In this document: positions 43,877 to 54,417 of the stretch, piece after piece
Layout of the letters: each line of letters begins with the position of its first letter
How positions within the stretch are numbered: the first letter of the stretch is position 1
Assembly: GCA_033182465.1 (NCBI GenBank)
Contig: CP137320.1
Location: 2,356,001-2,420,000 of the forward strand
DNA length: 64,000 nucleotides
DNA from: Sanghuangporus weigelae
Lineage: Eukaryota; Basidiomycota; Agaricomycetes; Hymenochaetales; Hymenochaetaceae
Reading direction: 5' to 3'
The notes under the pieces: model-generated
Database searches by the model: none
Told to the model about the DNA's origin: nothing
The model's input: only the letters and a program-made list of their open reading frames with translations
Position numbers and translations under genes: made by a program

Positions 43877-44965
43877 TTAATCTTTTCCCTGTTGCTCTTT
43901 ACTTGCTAGGGATTTGCGAATGTTGTTTCGGTATTCTTCGTCATGCTTGCAAGTCCATCCTGCTGATTCATCGCCTTTAGCCCATGCTACATGGTCGTAG
44001 TGGACTGGCCTTCGGCAGTGCGGATCGGGACATGTTTCCTTGAAATCGATTGTTCGTGTTGTCATCGTCCTCCGTTTTACACCATTAGTCTTCTTCGGCC
44101 GCTTAGAGGAAGAACCCTTTTGCTTCCTTGGTGCCTTGCAATCCTTTGCGTAATGTCCTGACTTTTCACAGTTGTAGCATTTGCCTCCCTTCTTCGGCAA
44201 GCCTCGGAGTGCATCTACATCCATGGCGTCTGGATCTCGTTTCGTTGTTTGTACTGGTGGTCGGAAAGATGACTGTCCGTTCGATTTGAATCTCGGGGTG
44301 TATGTTTGACTACCCATGAGCCTTTGCCTGGCATCAGAGTTTGCTAGGTTGCTTGTCCATTCCATCCATGCATCGAGGTCGTTCTTCTCGAAAGCGTCGG
44401 GTTGTACAGATTCGACTCGTCGTTTGACCCACATGTCTAGTCCTTTGACATAGATGTACTTGAGCATCTGCTTATCCATCGTGTCTGGTGCTCGTGCTTT
44501 GAGTCGTCGGAATTCGTCGTTGTACGCCCTAATGCTTGCTCCTTTCTGCTGGATGCATAGTAGTTGGAATAGGGCTTCCTGTTCTCCAATGATCGGATGT
44601 CCTGCTCGGATCCTCATCCAGTTCAGCATGTCCTTGAGTGATGCGAACATTCCATTTGTTGCAGCGATAATCGCAGGTACTGGTTTCAGTTTCCCATTGG
44701 CATCGAATGACGTTAGGGTATTCTTCTCTGCAAACCAATCGTAGCTGTCGCCTTCTAGTGCCGCAAATAGGCTCTTTGCGATCTCCTCCTCATCCTTGAC
44801 TCCATGCTGTGCCAGCTTCGAGATACATCGACTAATCCACAGATCAATATCTTCGCTTCGCTTGCCATAGTACTTCGGAAGTTTGATGCTGTGTTTAGAG
44901 AGTTGTGTCTGAAGAGTCTGTAGTTGCTGCTCCAGTGCTTGCACCTTCTGGTCGGTTGTCGACAT
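43877..44965 (-). CDS. gag: Retrotransposon copy 2 Gag (362 aa)
   Basis: Reads the same as copy 1 Gag over its whole length, with the CCHC knuckle CYNCEKSGHYAKDC. Confidence 0.9.
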   Translation of the reverse strand: MSTTDQKVQALEQQLQTLQTQLSKHSIKLPKYYGKRSEDIDLWISRCISKLAQHGVKDEEEIAKSLFAALEGDSYDWFAEKNTLTSFDANGKLKPVPAIIAATNGMFASLKDMLNWMRIRAGHPIIGEQEALFQLLCIQQKGASIRAYNDEFRRLKARAPDTMDKQMLKYIYVKGLDMWVKRRVESVQPDAFEKNDLDAWMEWTSNLANSDARQRLMGSQTYTPRFKSNGQSSFRPPVQTTKRDPDAMDVDALRGLPKKGGKCYNCEKSGHYAKDCKAPRKQKGSSSKRPKKTNGVKRRTMTTRTIDFKETCPDPHCRRPVHYDHVAWAKGDESAGWTCKHDEEYRNNIRKSLASKEQQGKD

Positions 44966-45929
44966 GATCGTAAGTGCTTATGGGCACTGCTGGTGGTGAA
45001 TAGGATGGTGGTGGTGGATTCTCTGGCGCTTGGGTTGCTACTGAACCACTTGCTGGTACTGCAGGTACTGTTGGTACTTGGATGACAACCGTTCGAGGTG
45101 GGGTTCTGAGTAAGAATGGCCTTCGTGATGCTTCTTCGTCTGAGGACACTGATTCGTCAGAACTCTGTTCCTGTTGGGCTCTCTCTCTTGGTAGAAAGTG
45201 TTCCCAGCGTTGTGCTGCCTGAGCTACTTCTCGGATTCGTTGAGCGTGTTCGAGTATATTCCTTGAGGTAGTTTCGGTTGTCTGTACCGATGTGAGTATA
45301 GCTGCGTAGGTGCGTTGACTCGACTCGATTGTTTGTCCTAGTTGGAGTAGGGCTTCTCGCAGGTTATGGATGTCTTGAACAATCCTTGGTTGATCTAGAG
45401 CTGTCCTGTTAAGCTCTCCGACTCTCGTCTCAATCGTCTGTAGTTGTTGTTCCTGGGCCGTAATCCTGTTCCGGATAGCGTTGAGCTCTCGGTCAAGTAC
45501 TCCGTTCCCGTCTATGACCCGTTGATTGAGTGCCCCTGCTGCTCGATCCAATTCCAGAGTATATCTCTCTAGAGCTGCTACCTGTGCTCCAATTCTTCGA
45601 GTAGTTGCTTCTAGTGCTTCGAATCGATCTCCTACTGCTGTCGCGTATGCTCCGGTTGGTAGACTGTTTGACTGCCCCGTGTTTGCAGTTCGTTCTTCCA
45701 GTCTTTCAACCCTTTCTTGTAGCCTTCTGATCACTGGTGGATACAATATGCTGTGGTTCGTTGTCGCGTATAGTATGTCGTGATCGCTTTCCAGACTACG
45801 TAGCCTGTTGGTGATATGTTGAACTCGTTCGTCGAGGGATCTAGGTGTGAACCTCGTTTGATTATCGTTCGCCCGTTCGTTCGTTCGATGACCGTTACTT
45901 CTGTTGTTGGCGTTTCCTGATCGGTTCAT
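44895..45929 (-). CDS. Retrotransposon copy 2, coiled-coil ORF upstream of gag (344 aa)
   Basis: Counterpart of 5914-6948, with a handful of amino-acid differences and the same coiled-coil, acidic and Pro-rich regions. It overlaps gag at its 3' end and the leader ORF by ATGA at its 5' end. Confidence 0.55.
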   Translation of the reverse strand: MNRSGNANNRSNGHRTNERANDNQTRFTPRSLDERVQHITNRLRSLESDHDILYATTNHSILYPPVIRRLQERVERLEERTANTGQSNSLPTGAYATAVGDRFEALEATTRRIGAQVAALERYTLELDRAAGALNQRVIDGNGVLDRELNAIRNRITAQEQQLQTIETRVGELNRTALDQPRIVQDIHNLREALLQLGQTIESSQRTYAAILTSVQTTETTSRNILEHAQRIREVAQAAQRWEHFLPRERAQQEQSSDESVSSDEEASRRPFLLRTPPRTVVIQVPTVPAVPASGSVATQAPENPPPPSYSPPAVPISTYDHVDNRPEGASTGAATTDSSDTTL

Positions 45930-46267
45930 GAACTTCGTTTCTCGCCTGATGCTTCAGGGTTATTGTTCCTTGGTGCTGTTAACCAAGTAGTTCCTTTCTC
46001 GTCGAATGTAGCAATAGTGGAAGGGACTGCTGCTACTTTCGTGGTTGTTGTTTGCGTGCTCCCAACTGCAGGGCTACCAGATGCCTTTGCTATTAGGTAC
46101 ACTTCGTCGTTGTAGGGGTTATGATAGTAGATATGTGATTTAAGTGAATCGGGTTTGTCGTTCTCCAGGATGTGCACTTGTCCTGAGGATTCGATATGGG
46201 TACTAGTCTCGAAACTAGTGACGTCGATAGGGACTTGAGGTCGACGGTCCTCGCCTCGATAAAACAC
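45926..46267 (-). CDS. Retrotransposon copy 2, leader ORF (113 aa)
   Basis: Counterpart of 5576-5917 with one residue different. Role unknown. Confidence 0.45.
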   Translation of the reverse strand: MFYRGEDRRPQVPIDVTSFETSTHIESSGQVHILENDKPDSLKSHIYYHNPYNDEVYLIAKASGSPAVGSTQTTTTKVAAVPSTIATFDEKGTTWLTAPRNNNPEASGEKRSS

Positions 46268-46328
46268 TAGCCAAGAACCTTGCCCGTGAGAGGTGGTGGT
46301 AAAACTAGCGAGTGATCTTTCGATCCAA

Positions 46329-47840
46329 TGTTAGGGAGTAGGCCCGGGGTTACACCGGTTTGATCCTTTTGCCTAAGCAGCGGTGTGTTGTGCAGAGGTG
46401 ATCTTATCTACCCACGTCTGGCTGTACCACGCGGTCCCTTACTAGCCTTCCTAGTCGCGGTCCGAGTTATGGATGCTTTCAGATACGAGGTAATAGTAAA
46501 GCAGATTGGGATTTCCAAGAGGCGTGATAGTACAAAGCACACAGTAATAGTTCGCTGTAGGGCAAGCTTTACACCAGTGTGTTAAGAGGATCGAAAGATG
46601 GGGAAATGAGGGCCTAATCCTACAACTATTTATGCTCCCAGATATTCCATTTTCCGTCCTATTTCTTACTCATCCTGTCTCCACTTTACTCCACTTTCCT
46701 CCACCATTACATCTGTTCCTTTGTCATCCTGCTGCGCTTCGCTCCACTTTGCTCCAATCTTTGTAAGGTCGTCTCCACTATGACAGAATTCTTTGGAGTT
46801 GCTGACTGAGACAATAGAGGTGGTGCTCCGATATGGAATGCTCCGCTGTCAGTACTCCATAACGATGTCATTGCCGTCATTGAGTGGCATCTTTGCTCTT
46901 GGAGCGATGTAGGCTGCTCGGTATGTGATTCTTCGGAATTCATCTCGAGGTCCAGCGAGGGTAAGCATAACTCGCACGTCAGTGTTAAGGTGTCGGGTCG
47001 GTGTAGAGTATGGTCCAAGGCATATCATGAACTGCATAAGCTCTGCTGGTGGGTTCTGCTGGGTTCTGGTGACTAGCCATGCTTTGCCTTCGTATCGTAT
47101 ATCTCGAATGTAGCGCCATATCCTTCGTTGTATAAGGAGTTGTAATTGCTTGGTTTCCAGGTTCGCATCTCTCGGTAAATAAAGGTTTGCCTGTATCGTA
47201 GATGCTGGACATGGTGTGTGCAACTCCGGTCTATACCATCCAATCATTCTCCAAGTTATCGGGTTCGCAGTTCGAGGGGTCCGAGTTGTGATCGTGAGCT
47301 CCTCTCGTTTCTTGGGTACTATTGGGCTTGGTGGATTGGAATGCATTGTATCCTGAAGGTGTCGCTCGGTTTCGATGTGACAGTCACGCGTACCAACCGT
47401 TGCCGTGCATACTAAGTAGTATACTTCATAAAGGACCATGTAAACTCGTGCACAGACTTGACAGTGCTGAAATGCCAGTGAGGTCTCCATAAACCTTATT
47501 AGCCTTTAGCCTTTTAGCGTTTAGGCTTTAGTAGTTGTGCTTCTGGACTTCTAAGAAGTTTGATCGCTTCTTTTGATCGAGGTCGCTCTGGTTGCTTGGT
47601 CGGCGGCGTTAGAGTGGTAGTCCGCGGTAATAGGCGGTCGGCGGTGTTAGCTGTTAGCGGGATTACGTATCCGCTTCGGTGCTTCTAGCGCTCGGGTGGT
47701 AACGGGTTACTGTTGCCTAGGCCGCTCGATTGCTTGGGCCTTTGATAGCTGGCTTGGTTACCGGTCGCGTTTGGAAAGCTGATCGTGTAGATCTGTTGAT
47801 CGCGTTGATCCTGATGCGAGATTTTGAGCGGATCCTTTCA
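46329..47840 (-). repeat. 5' LTR of retrotransposon copy 2
   Basis: 1,512 bp, followed outward by the CTGAA duplication. Contains the U3 ORF at 46849-47490 and the TATA-like box. Confidence 0.95.
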
Positions 47841-48172
47841 CTGAAGACCATTCTGGTGACAATCAATTAGATAATCAACAAGTGCAGTCCTGTCTAAATT
47901 ATTATAACTGCACCGTTGGCGAGGTGGTTGTTCTTCAGCATTCTTCACTGTCTGTGAGACGTCTATGCTTGACATGGCAGCTGAAAATATTGCACTGAAA
48001 TGGTGAAAATCATTATATATTGGCAAAACAATTTGCAGGGGAAGACGGGTTTGACAGATGTGACACTATTTTACCCAAGCCCTAGATGTCACCAAACATG
48101 CAAATAGCTTATCCGGGGTTAAGATATCTACAGATATGCTATCCGGCCTTATCCGCGGTACCAAACAGGCTC

Positions 48173-48589
48173 TCAATGTCTATCTTAATTATATGTACAT
48201 GCATGTATCAACGATGTATCTGTAGTCAGTTACTGTCTTTTTTACTCCAGAAAGCGATTGAAGTCAGATGGCATTTACCAGTTTCTGCGATGAATAGTAA
48301 CTGCTTTGGGCTGGACGATCTCGGATAGCCAAGCCCCACGTTCAGTGTCAGTAACAAAAGCCTTTCGAAACATAATTAGTCATACACAAAAAGGATCACA
48401 CACAGGACCCATTTGAATCGAACTCGATGTGGGTACGTAATACCGCCGGTAATCGTAATCGTAATCGGTCCGCCTTGGCTCCAGCATCACTGTTTACGGC
48501 TGCTCGTTGATGGCTTTTGAAGAGTCCGAAGCGTCTGAGCAAAGAATTGGTGGCAGGTCAGAGATGCTTACACTGGCAGGATCATGATT
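48173..48589. other. Intergenic DNA between the Harbinger end and the next inverted-repeat segment
   Basis: About 417 bp beginning with the right TCA duplication. No gene or RNA recognised. Confidence 0.5.
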
Positions 48590-50580
48590 GGCTCCGTGCG
48601 TATTGTATACGGGCACGCGCATATATATGCGGCACTCATACGGGGACGGCCGTACTTTTACGGCCCGTATAAGTGCCCTCCACTGGTCAGTACGGATACG
48701 GGATGCTCGTAAGTGGCGTATCCGCCGTACTGTATTTCTGCCTGAAACGCACAGTCTAAGGGTTTTTCCCTTCCTCAAATTCTCCCTTCGTATTTTTCAT
48801 TGCAAAAACTCGATTATAAGATAATTGTGCATATTAGAATTACACTTCAGTTATTTTTAAAGCGAAAAATGGTGTTGTAAATATTTTATTGAGTTTATGA
48901 GAGGAGGAGGTCAAAACGTGGGTGCTCGCTGTGCCACACCGTGGGAACAACCCCTGTCGCGTCTTGACGGCTCTCCTCTCACTCACTCACTCTCATCTTT
49001 GCTGGTAAACAGATCGAGAATGGTCGCACTATGCCCTATTTCAGTGCCCAGAAGAAATTCCCGGATGGCCATGCATACATATAGGCTTCGATAATGGTTA
49101 ATTTCACAGTGGGACATGCGTAGTTGTGCTGACTTGAACGAGACGGTGAAGAATAAGATCCAGGACAAGGATTGGTGCGTAACAACGTGCATCTTCAATA
49201 CCTCACCTAACTGACGTGTTCTTTAGATTCTGAATGAGTATATCTCTGTGCTTAAGACGTCCGTTCCATGTCAGACTACAACATTCAGAAGGAATCATCG
49301 AATATCTCTGCACTGGTCTATGGGTATAGTAATCCTACGATGAATGGGATTCTGTGATGCGTCTTCAGTCTCTCTGCATGGTGGAATGCAGATCTTTGTG
49401 AAGACACTTACAGGAAAGACAACTTTCATGCTAGATTAGTTGCGATCCGACTCGAGGCTCGTTCGAGGGCGCTTCAGAATAAGAATTCCGATGTTTTTTA
49501 AGCATTACAATTGCAATTACAATAATAATTCACCACCATGGATTACCAGGCTCATATTTCATATTTTGCTTTCTCTGATATTGAAAAACCAAAGTATGTA
49601 AAAAGTTTGGTGATTGTGTCTCGGAAAGCCACGGAAAAAAAATAATGAAGTCTGTTGATGCTGATTTCTTACATAGTCTAGTCATACTCTGAAAATGAGT
49701 GCATTACCCCGGGAGCTCTAGAATTCCCCGGAACAACTTCCAGATCCTCAAATTTCATACATGGCTTACAGCAACCATGAGACACCTTCTCACCAAGTTT
49801 CATCTCGAACAGAGGCTAGACAAAATTAATAGCAAGGATATATAGCGTGGGAACGATTTTGGTTCATTCAATTTGCTCAATTTACTGAAAAGATGAGATT
49901 GCGTGCACGATAACTCGACTTGTACTGGATATTTTCCCGCCATTTTTGGATATATTGTAGATAAGATGCTACGCTATCCATGTACAAATTTTCATGAATT
50001 TTGAGTAAGAATTGAGTGAGAAACGACAAGAGTGTGCGTTAGGGGGGCAGTGTGCGTAAGGGGCAGAAACACAGTATACGAAACCTTCCTCATGAAACAT
50101 CTATTTAAGAGATTTGGTAGCCAATTTCTACTGTAATTTAGCTAATAGAGTGTTGTAAATCTTAATCCTTGATTTATATTGGTGAATACAAGGCATTTCT
50201 TCATGTTCTTGTATTATTCCATATATTCTGGAGCTTACTAATATACCTGTGGCGATGCGGACCAGACTTTACAAGTCCAAATGTTGGCCAAGAATTTCTA
50301 TATTAGTGGTATTCACCCCTTATAATTTTGGGTCTTGATTCAATACACAAATCTGAGCAAATTTGAGCAAAATATTGGTGAAATATTGGTGAAATTGACA
50401 GCCGGACCCCTTCATCCGGATACGGCGGATACGGCGTATCCGGTCTTTTTCTCCGACCCTTGGTACGGGTACGGCCGTAAAAATACGGCCCGTATAATCA
50501 GCATCCCAAGTCAGTACGGACACGGCCGTATGCGTATACGATGCGGGCCGTATCCGTAATTTACGGATGCGCACGGAGCC
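48590..50580. mobile_element. Candidate TIR element with a decayed polyubiquitin fragment
   Basis: A 1,991-bp segment with perfect 11-bp inverted ends GGCTCCGTGCG (48590-48600, and inverted at 50570-50580). Both ends run inward into related blocks (about 140-190 bp) rich in TACGG/CCGTA motifs and sharing ACGGCCGTAC and ACGGCCCGTATA. The interior is AT-rich with a ubiquitin gene fossil at about 48985-49440. No clear target duplication, so two separate MITEs in opposite orientation cannot be excluded. It encodes no transposase. Confidence 0.5.
48985..49440 (+). pseudogene. Polyubiquitin gene fragment, strongly decayed
   Basis: Pieces of ubiquitin repeats in order on the plus strand: IFAGKQIENGRTM (48995-49033), then ETVKNKIQDKD (about 49139-49172) before a GT-AG bounded stretch of about 50 nt (GTGCGT to TTTAG), then EDVRSMSDYNIQKES (about 49255-49300), and LHGGMQIFVKTLTGKT (about 49375-49425) across a unit junction. 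At least three units are represented. Stops and frame changes between pieces make it clearly dead. The intron-like stretch suggests a DNA copy of a gene, not cDNA. Confidence 0.85.
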
Positions 50581-51000
50581 CTATGGGTACGTCTAGGAAA
50601 GGACCGGGATCAGCCGAGGTCAAACAAAGCTCCGCCGACTCCAAAACGAGCAGTTGATGTTCTTATCCTTACCAAACTCTTAGCCCTTGTATAAAAAGTA
50701 CGACACTATCGTCTTGCTCTTCACTCGACCAGCACCGAATGTAACAGAGTTCATGTGGTGAATCGATGGAATGCAAACTAACCCCTTTCCGCGGAAATTA
50801 ATGAAAAACATACAAAAGAGGTGACGGAGTTGAAGTCCAGTCAACAAGATCACAATAAGCGAGACATGAATTACAATGGTCGAGTCTGCATTCCAGCAGG
50901 AAGCATATGCGTTTGACAGGGATGCATAAAAGAAACTCAAACTTGCACTTGCTGAATCAAATGTGCTTAAGCGCTTTTCAAGGGTACTGGTACTTTCTCA
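50581..51000. other. Upstream region of isomerase copy B
   Basis: 420 bp directly before the ATG, presumably its promoter. No other feature seen. Confidence 0.5.
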
Positions 51001-52342
51001 ATGACGACTCTGAAGACTAGCATTTCAGCGGGCATTGCGACGCTGAAGTTTGACAGGCCTTCAATACTCAATGCGATAACCGAGGAGGGTAAGGCGCCTT
51101 TCACCTGTGCTTCTCAGCAACCTCTCTAATTTAGAGGCGCGATGATTCCGGCTGATTGACTGATCATTATTTCCTTCATGTATAGACTATGCTGCTCTTG
51201 CGGAGGAGCTACGCAGGATAGATAAACGGGACGACGTTGTTATTACCCTTCTGCAAGGTGAACACATTCTGATTATTTTTGCCCTGCTATTACGTATGAC
51301 TCATCTCCCTCAAGCGACTGGGAAATGGTTTTGTGCGTATGTATATGAAATACTCTCCAATCGACAGGAATCAATATCTGACATGACAATCTCATTGTAG
51401 AGGAACGGACATCAAAGCGCAAATAAAAGACTATGACTCGTTAGTGACAGAACGAGATAACTTTCTGGGGCGCGTGGCGAGCCCAAATACTGACTGCAGC
51501 AGAGCCGTGAGTGTTCTACCGTCCACGAGTTTGATCAATCCCCTTATCCGATCTCCAAGCTTTATACGCATAGCAAGATTCTGGTTGCAGCTCTCAATGG
51601 ACCTGTAATGGGTACGCCCTTTCAATGACGTCCTAATTGGTTACAGAACCGCTAATGGAGCCTACAGGCATTGCGGCTGGTCGGTATTTGTAGATTGTAA
51701 CCTACCTTCCAGTTCCTCAGGTTCTCTTCTAGCTTTCTTGGGTCATTTTGATCTCATTTATTGCATGCCTAATGCGTGGTTACAAGTACCATTTTCGTTT
51801 CTTGGTTGGTACATCCCTTTATCTTGACGAACATTGGGTGGTGATATCATGAAATTTTAGGCGTAATCGCTGAGGCCGGCTCCAGTGTCAGCTTTGTCAA
51901 CCGAAGTCAGTCTCTGGCTTATTGTGATTTCGGATCTCGGACTGACAATCCGTGCAGTAGGACTATCGAAGGCGAATGAAGTCCTCATTTTCGGAAAGAG
52001 AATGGAAGCCGACGAGATGCTTGCTTGTGGCTATGTGAAGTATGTGAATTGCTGATGATAATTGATTATCACTGACCGTGTTGTAGTAAGATCTTCCCGA
52101 AGCAGAGTTGCGAATCCTTCCATGGCACCATTCGAAGATATTTGGAGGAACAGATTGATGGGCTTAACCCACGCGCGATGCTGAAGATCAAGCGACTCAT
52201 ACAACTCGGGATAAATGAGAAGAATTCAAAGGATGCAGTGAATCTGAGGGAAAGCTACGCTCAGGCCGAATGCTTTGCAACAGGAATTCCCACAAGGCGA
52301 CTCGTCCAGCTTGTTGATGGCCAGATACGACACAGATTATGA
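51001..52342 (+). CDS. Peroxisomal enoyl-CoA isomerase/hydratase-like protein, copy B
   Basis: Starts MTTLKTSISAGIATLKFDRP, ends IRHRL. It has the same exon order as copy A with standard GT-AG introns: EELRRIDKRDDVVITLLQ, TGKWFCAGTDIK, ILVAALNGPVMGIA, FLGHFDLIYC, IAEAGSSVSFVNR (catalytic-type Glu) and LSKANEVLIFGKRMEADEML. HRL is the C-terminus of yeast Eci1 and works as a peroxisomal import signal. It would shift the double bond of 3-enoyl-CoA to the 2-trans form during beta-oxidation of unsaturated fatty acids. It keeps Gly where copy A appears to have Arg, so it is the better candidate for the working enzyme. Hydratase activity instead of isomerase cannot be excluded. Confidence 0.87.
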
Positions 52343-52687
52343 ATATATGACTGTTTATCATAATTTATAGATAACGGAACCCAAATGATGAAACTTGTAT
52401 TAGCTTCCGTGTACTTGTATGGTATGCACATATTAGTGAGCCAATTGTGTATGGAGCCTTACGTGATGTTCTTGCCTCACGTCATCGAGCATAAACGTAT
52501 TACCGATAAGGTTCCTAAAGCAGATATTCCGTTCTCACTGAGTGGACAGCAAATGGTCAGCAAATTATATTTCACTGTATACTTCGCGTCGGTGCTCTTG
52601 GTTGTCTCCTGTTGTCTCATCCGCTTCGGAGTCATCTCTTATATAACGGCGCAGAACACTCTAGCATCATCCAGTAGTTGACTTTGA
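52343..52687. other. Intergenic region before the pirin gene
   Basis: 345 bp. A 98-codon frame (52385-52681) has hydrophobic stretches but no recognisable family and is probably chance. The pirin promoter should lie here. Confidence 0.4.
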
Positions 52688-54314
52688 ATGCTTAAATACC
52701 TCGCCGCTGCAACAGTCACGACTTTCGTAGCTCTATTTCTCGCTTTACCACAACTCCAGAATTGCTTACAGCTTTCCGTTGATATAATTTACAAGAACAG
52801 GAGCCTTTACTCGACTATGGTCGCTTCATCCATTTCGAGACGTGCAGTCAAGAAAGTCCTCTCTGTTGAGCAGGAGGAGGTGAGTTCATGGCGGAGTCCG
52901 ATCTGGGTGCCATCATAACATTGAGCATGATGGTGAACTCTTCTAGGGTGCAGGAGCGCGGGTTCGGAGATCTATAGGAACCCCTGCCCTTAGAAATTTG
53001 ACACCTTTCCTGATGCTTGATCACTTCCATGTTTCCAAAGGAGCAGTGAGTATATACTTGAAACCGACGTGCACGTAGTCAACTGATGATCTGAGTAGGG
53101 CTTTCCAGACCACCCGCATCGCGGCCAAGCTACAGTAACGTACATGCTGGAAGGGTCAAGTAGGCATGAAGACTCTGCTGGTCATAAGGGTACTATTGTG
53201 GCGGGTGGTGTGCAATGGATGTGTGCAGTAAGCATCTCTACCCGATGGTTCTGTCTTTGTCTTGAAACTGCATCTGACACATTCTTGCCTCAGGGGAAAG
53301 GGAGTAAGTCTATTTGTCGGATTAGTCTGCGGCATTCATCTCACTGAATTGAAGTTATTCATGCTGAAATGCCTGTGCACGCTCCCGGAGAGCCTGAACC
53401 GCGGGGATTGCAGCTCTGGGTAGATTTGCCGAAGCAGGTACGCTTTCTCCTGTTGTCTTGAGAAGTTGCGATCAGAGTAGTCTCATCGTTAACGTACAGT
53501 ATAAAATGGTGGAGCCTTCGTATCAAGAACTTGGTCCTGAAGGGTGTGTTCGCTCTTAGTCTCAAAACCGAAGAGCCGAGTTGATAGAATACTGTCAGAG
53601 TCCCTTCCGCCTTTCCAGAAGGTCCGGATGGAGGGGTCGAAATCAAAGTCATTAGTGGAAAGAGCTTCGGAGTTGAATCTCCCGTTCGACCTCTCGGAGG
53701 CTGCTGGTTCTTCCATGTTAAGTTCAAAAATGCTCAGAAGTCGATTTTCCATGAGCTTCGTGAGTGCAATTCATCTCGTGCATGTTAGCCGCCTTCTCAC
53801 CAGTCTTCTTCGTGAAGCCGTCGAATGGACGACGTTCTTCTACAGTAAGTTTTCACTAATATCGTATTAGCGCATTCACTGTCGACATTTTTAACGTGAA
53901 GCCAGTTTTCAAGGGCTCTGTGAGAGTTGGAGACTCGGAAGAAGTCATTCCGACTTACCACACAGTTGTCCTCTCAAATGGGGAGAAAGAGACTGGCGTC
54001 CGGCTGACCGCTGCAGAAGATATTACGGAAATGGTTCTGGTATGTATCATACCCCCGCCCCTTTGTTTCTCTAGTCTCCTGATGTTGGTGCTTGCACGAA
54101 GGTGGCCGGTGAACCACTTGACCAGACCGTTGTTCAGTATGGACCATTTGTAATGACGACTCGGGAGGAAATCCAACAAACATTTATGGATTGTTAGTAT
54201 CCATTTTCCTTATGCTATCATGTCGGACCGCTCATACACTGGATTGCAGATCAACTTGCGAAGAACGGTTTTGAGAAGTCGCAGACTTGGAAGAGTGAGA
54301 TCGGCGGTCTTTGA
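52688..54314 (+). CDS. Pirin family protein (bicupin)
   Basis: Pirins are iron-binding bicupins found in nucleus and cytosol, with transcription-cofactor and quercetinase-like activities in different organisms. Read over several exons: [58 protein letters not shown], a GKG micro-exon, [20 protein letters not shown] and [17 protein letters not shown]. The metal ligands are the two His of DHPHRG and the His and Glu of HAEMP, all present. Two starts are possible. ATG 52688 adds a hydrophobic leader (a signal or transit-type N-terminus) and ATG 52817 ([13 protein letters not shown]) gives a standard pirin; I favour 52817 unless the leader is confirmed. It is convergent with NSA1, 103 bp apart. 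Confidence 0.9.
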
Positions 54315-54417
54315 TCTATCAAATCGACAGAATAGTCTTGGCTTTCGTTATATTCTAGTCGATCGCAGTTGTAATGGATAATGTCAGCGTATTTATGTAT
54401 ATATGATGAACTCGAGT

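Larger units (their letters stand above)
35534..47840 (-). mobile_element. Ty3/Gypsy chromovirus retrotransposon, copy 2 (opposite orientation)
   Basis: 12,307 bp with 1,512-bp LTRs (46329-47840 is the 5' LTR, 35534-37045 the 3' LTR) and a perfect 5-bp duplication CTGAA (35529-35533, 47841-47845). It has the same organisation as copy 1 and is nearly identical to it. One LTR-LTR difference was noticed by eye, so the insertion is recent. It is nearly whole, with about one break in pol. The primer-binding complement is also present next to the 5' LTR (about 46315-46326). Confidence 0.95.
33662..48026 (-). pseudogene. Harbinger Myb/SANT-like accessory gene, split by two insertions
   Basis: Minus-strand pieces at 48026-47841, 35533-35366 and 33853-about 33662 belong to one gene that encodes the DNA-binding partner of Harbinger transposases. 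The first piece ends YNNLDRTALVDYLIDCHQNG, the next continues NNFKPVVWTKVAVILNKQL and TPESCKQQYHS, typical of the Myb/SANT-like family, followed by a GTATGT donor. The last reads TAPERAKLMKLFTDKMAVADAYLAF and ends at a stop. Retrotransposon copy 2 separates the first two pieces at its 5-bp duplication. The solo LTR lies in or next to the intron, and the stretch expected between the last two pieces is missing. Confidence 0.75.
29054..48172. mobile_element. PIF/Harbinger DNA transposon, interrupted by several insertions
   Basis: Ends are perfect 17-bp inverted repeats GAGCCTGTTTGGTACCG (29054-29070, and inverted at 48156-48172). They are flanked by a 3-bp duplication TCA (29051-29053 and 48173-48175), the typical 3-bp length for PIF/Harbinger. 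It holds the two expected genes in convergent orientation: a DDE transposase (29209 onward, plus) and a Myb/SANT-like protein (from 48026, minus). An Hsp70/minisatellite segment, a solo LTR and retrotransposon copy 2 have expanded an original element of about 2.2 kb to 19.1 kb. It landed 17 bp after the stop codon of isomerase A. Confidence 0.9.

Noticed and set aside
50000-50300. Possible solo LTR of another family (AT-rich with TATTGGTGAATACAAGG)
   Set aside because: Only weak resemblance to R-U5 sequence; no paired ends or duplication found.
52385-52681. 98-codon ORF with hydrophobic stretches before the pirin gene
   Set aside because: No family, no splice support. Could be leader sequence of the pirin transcript.
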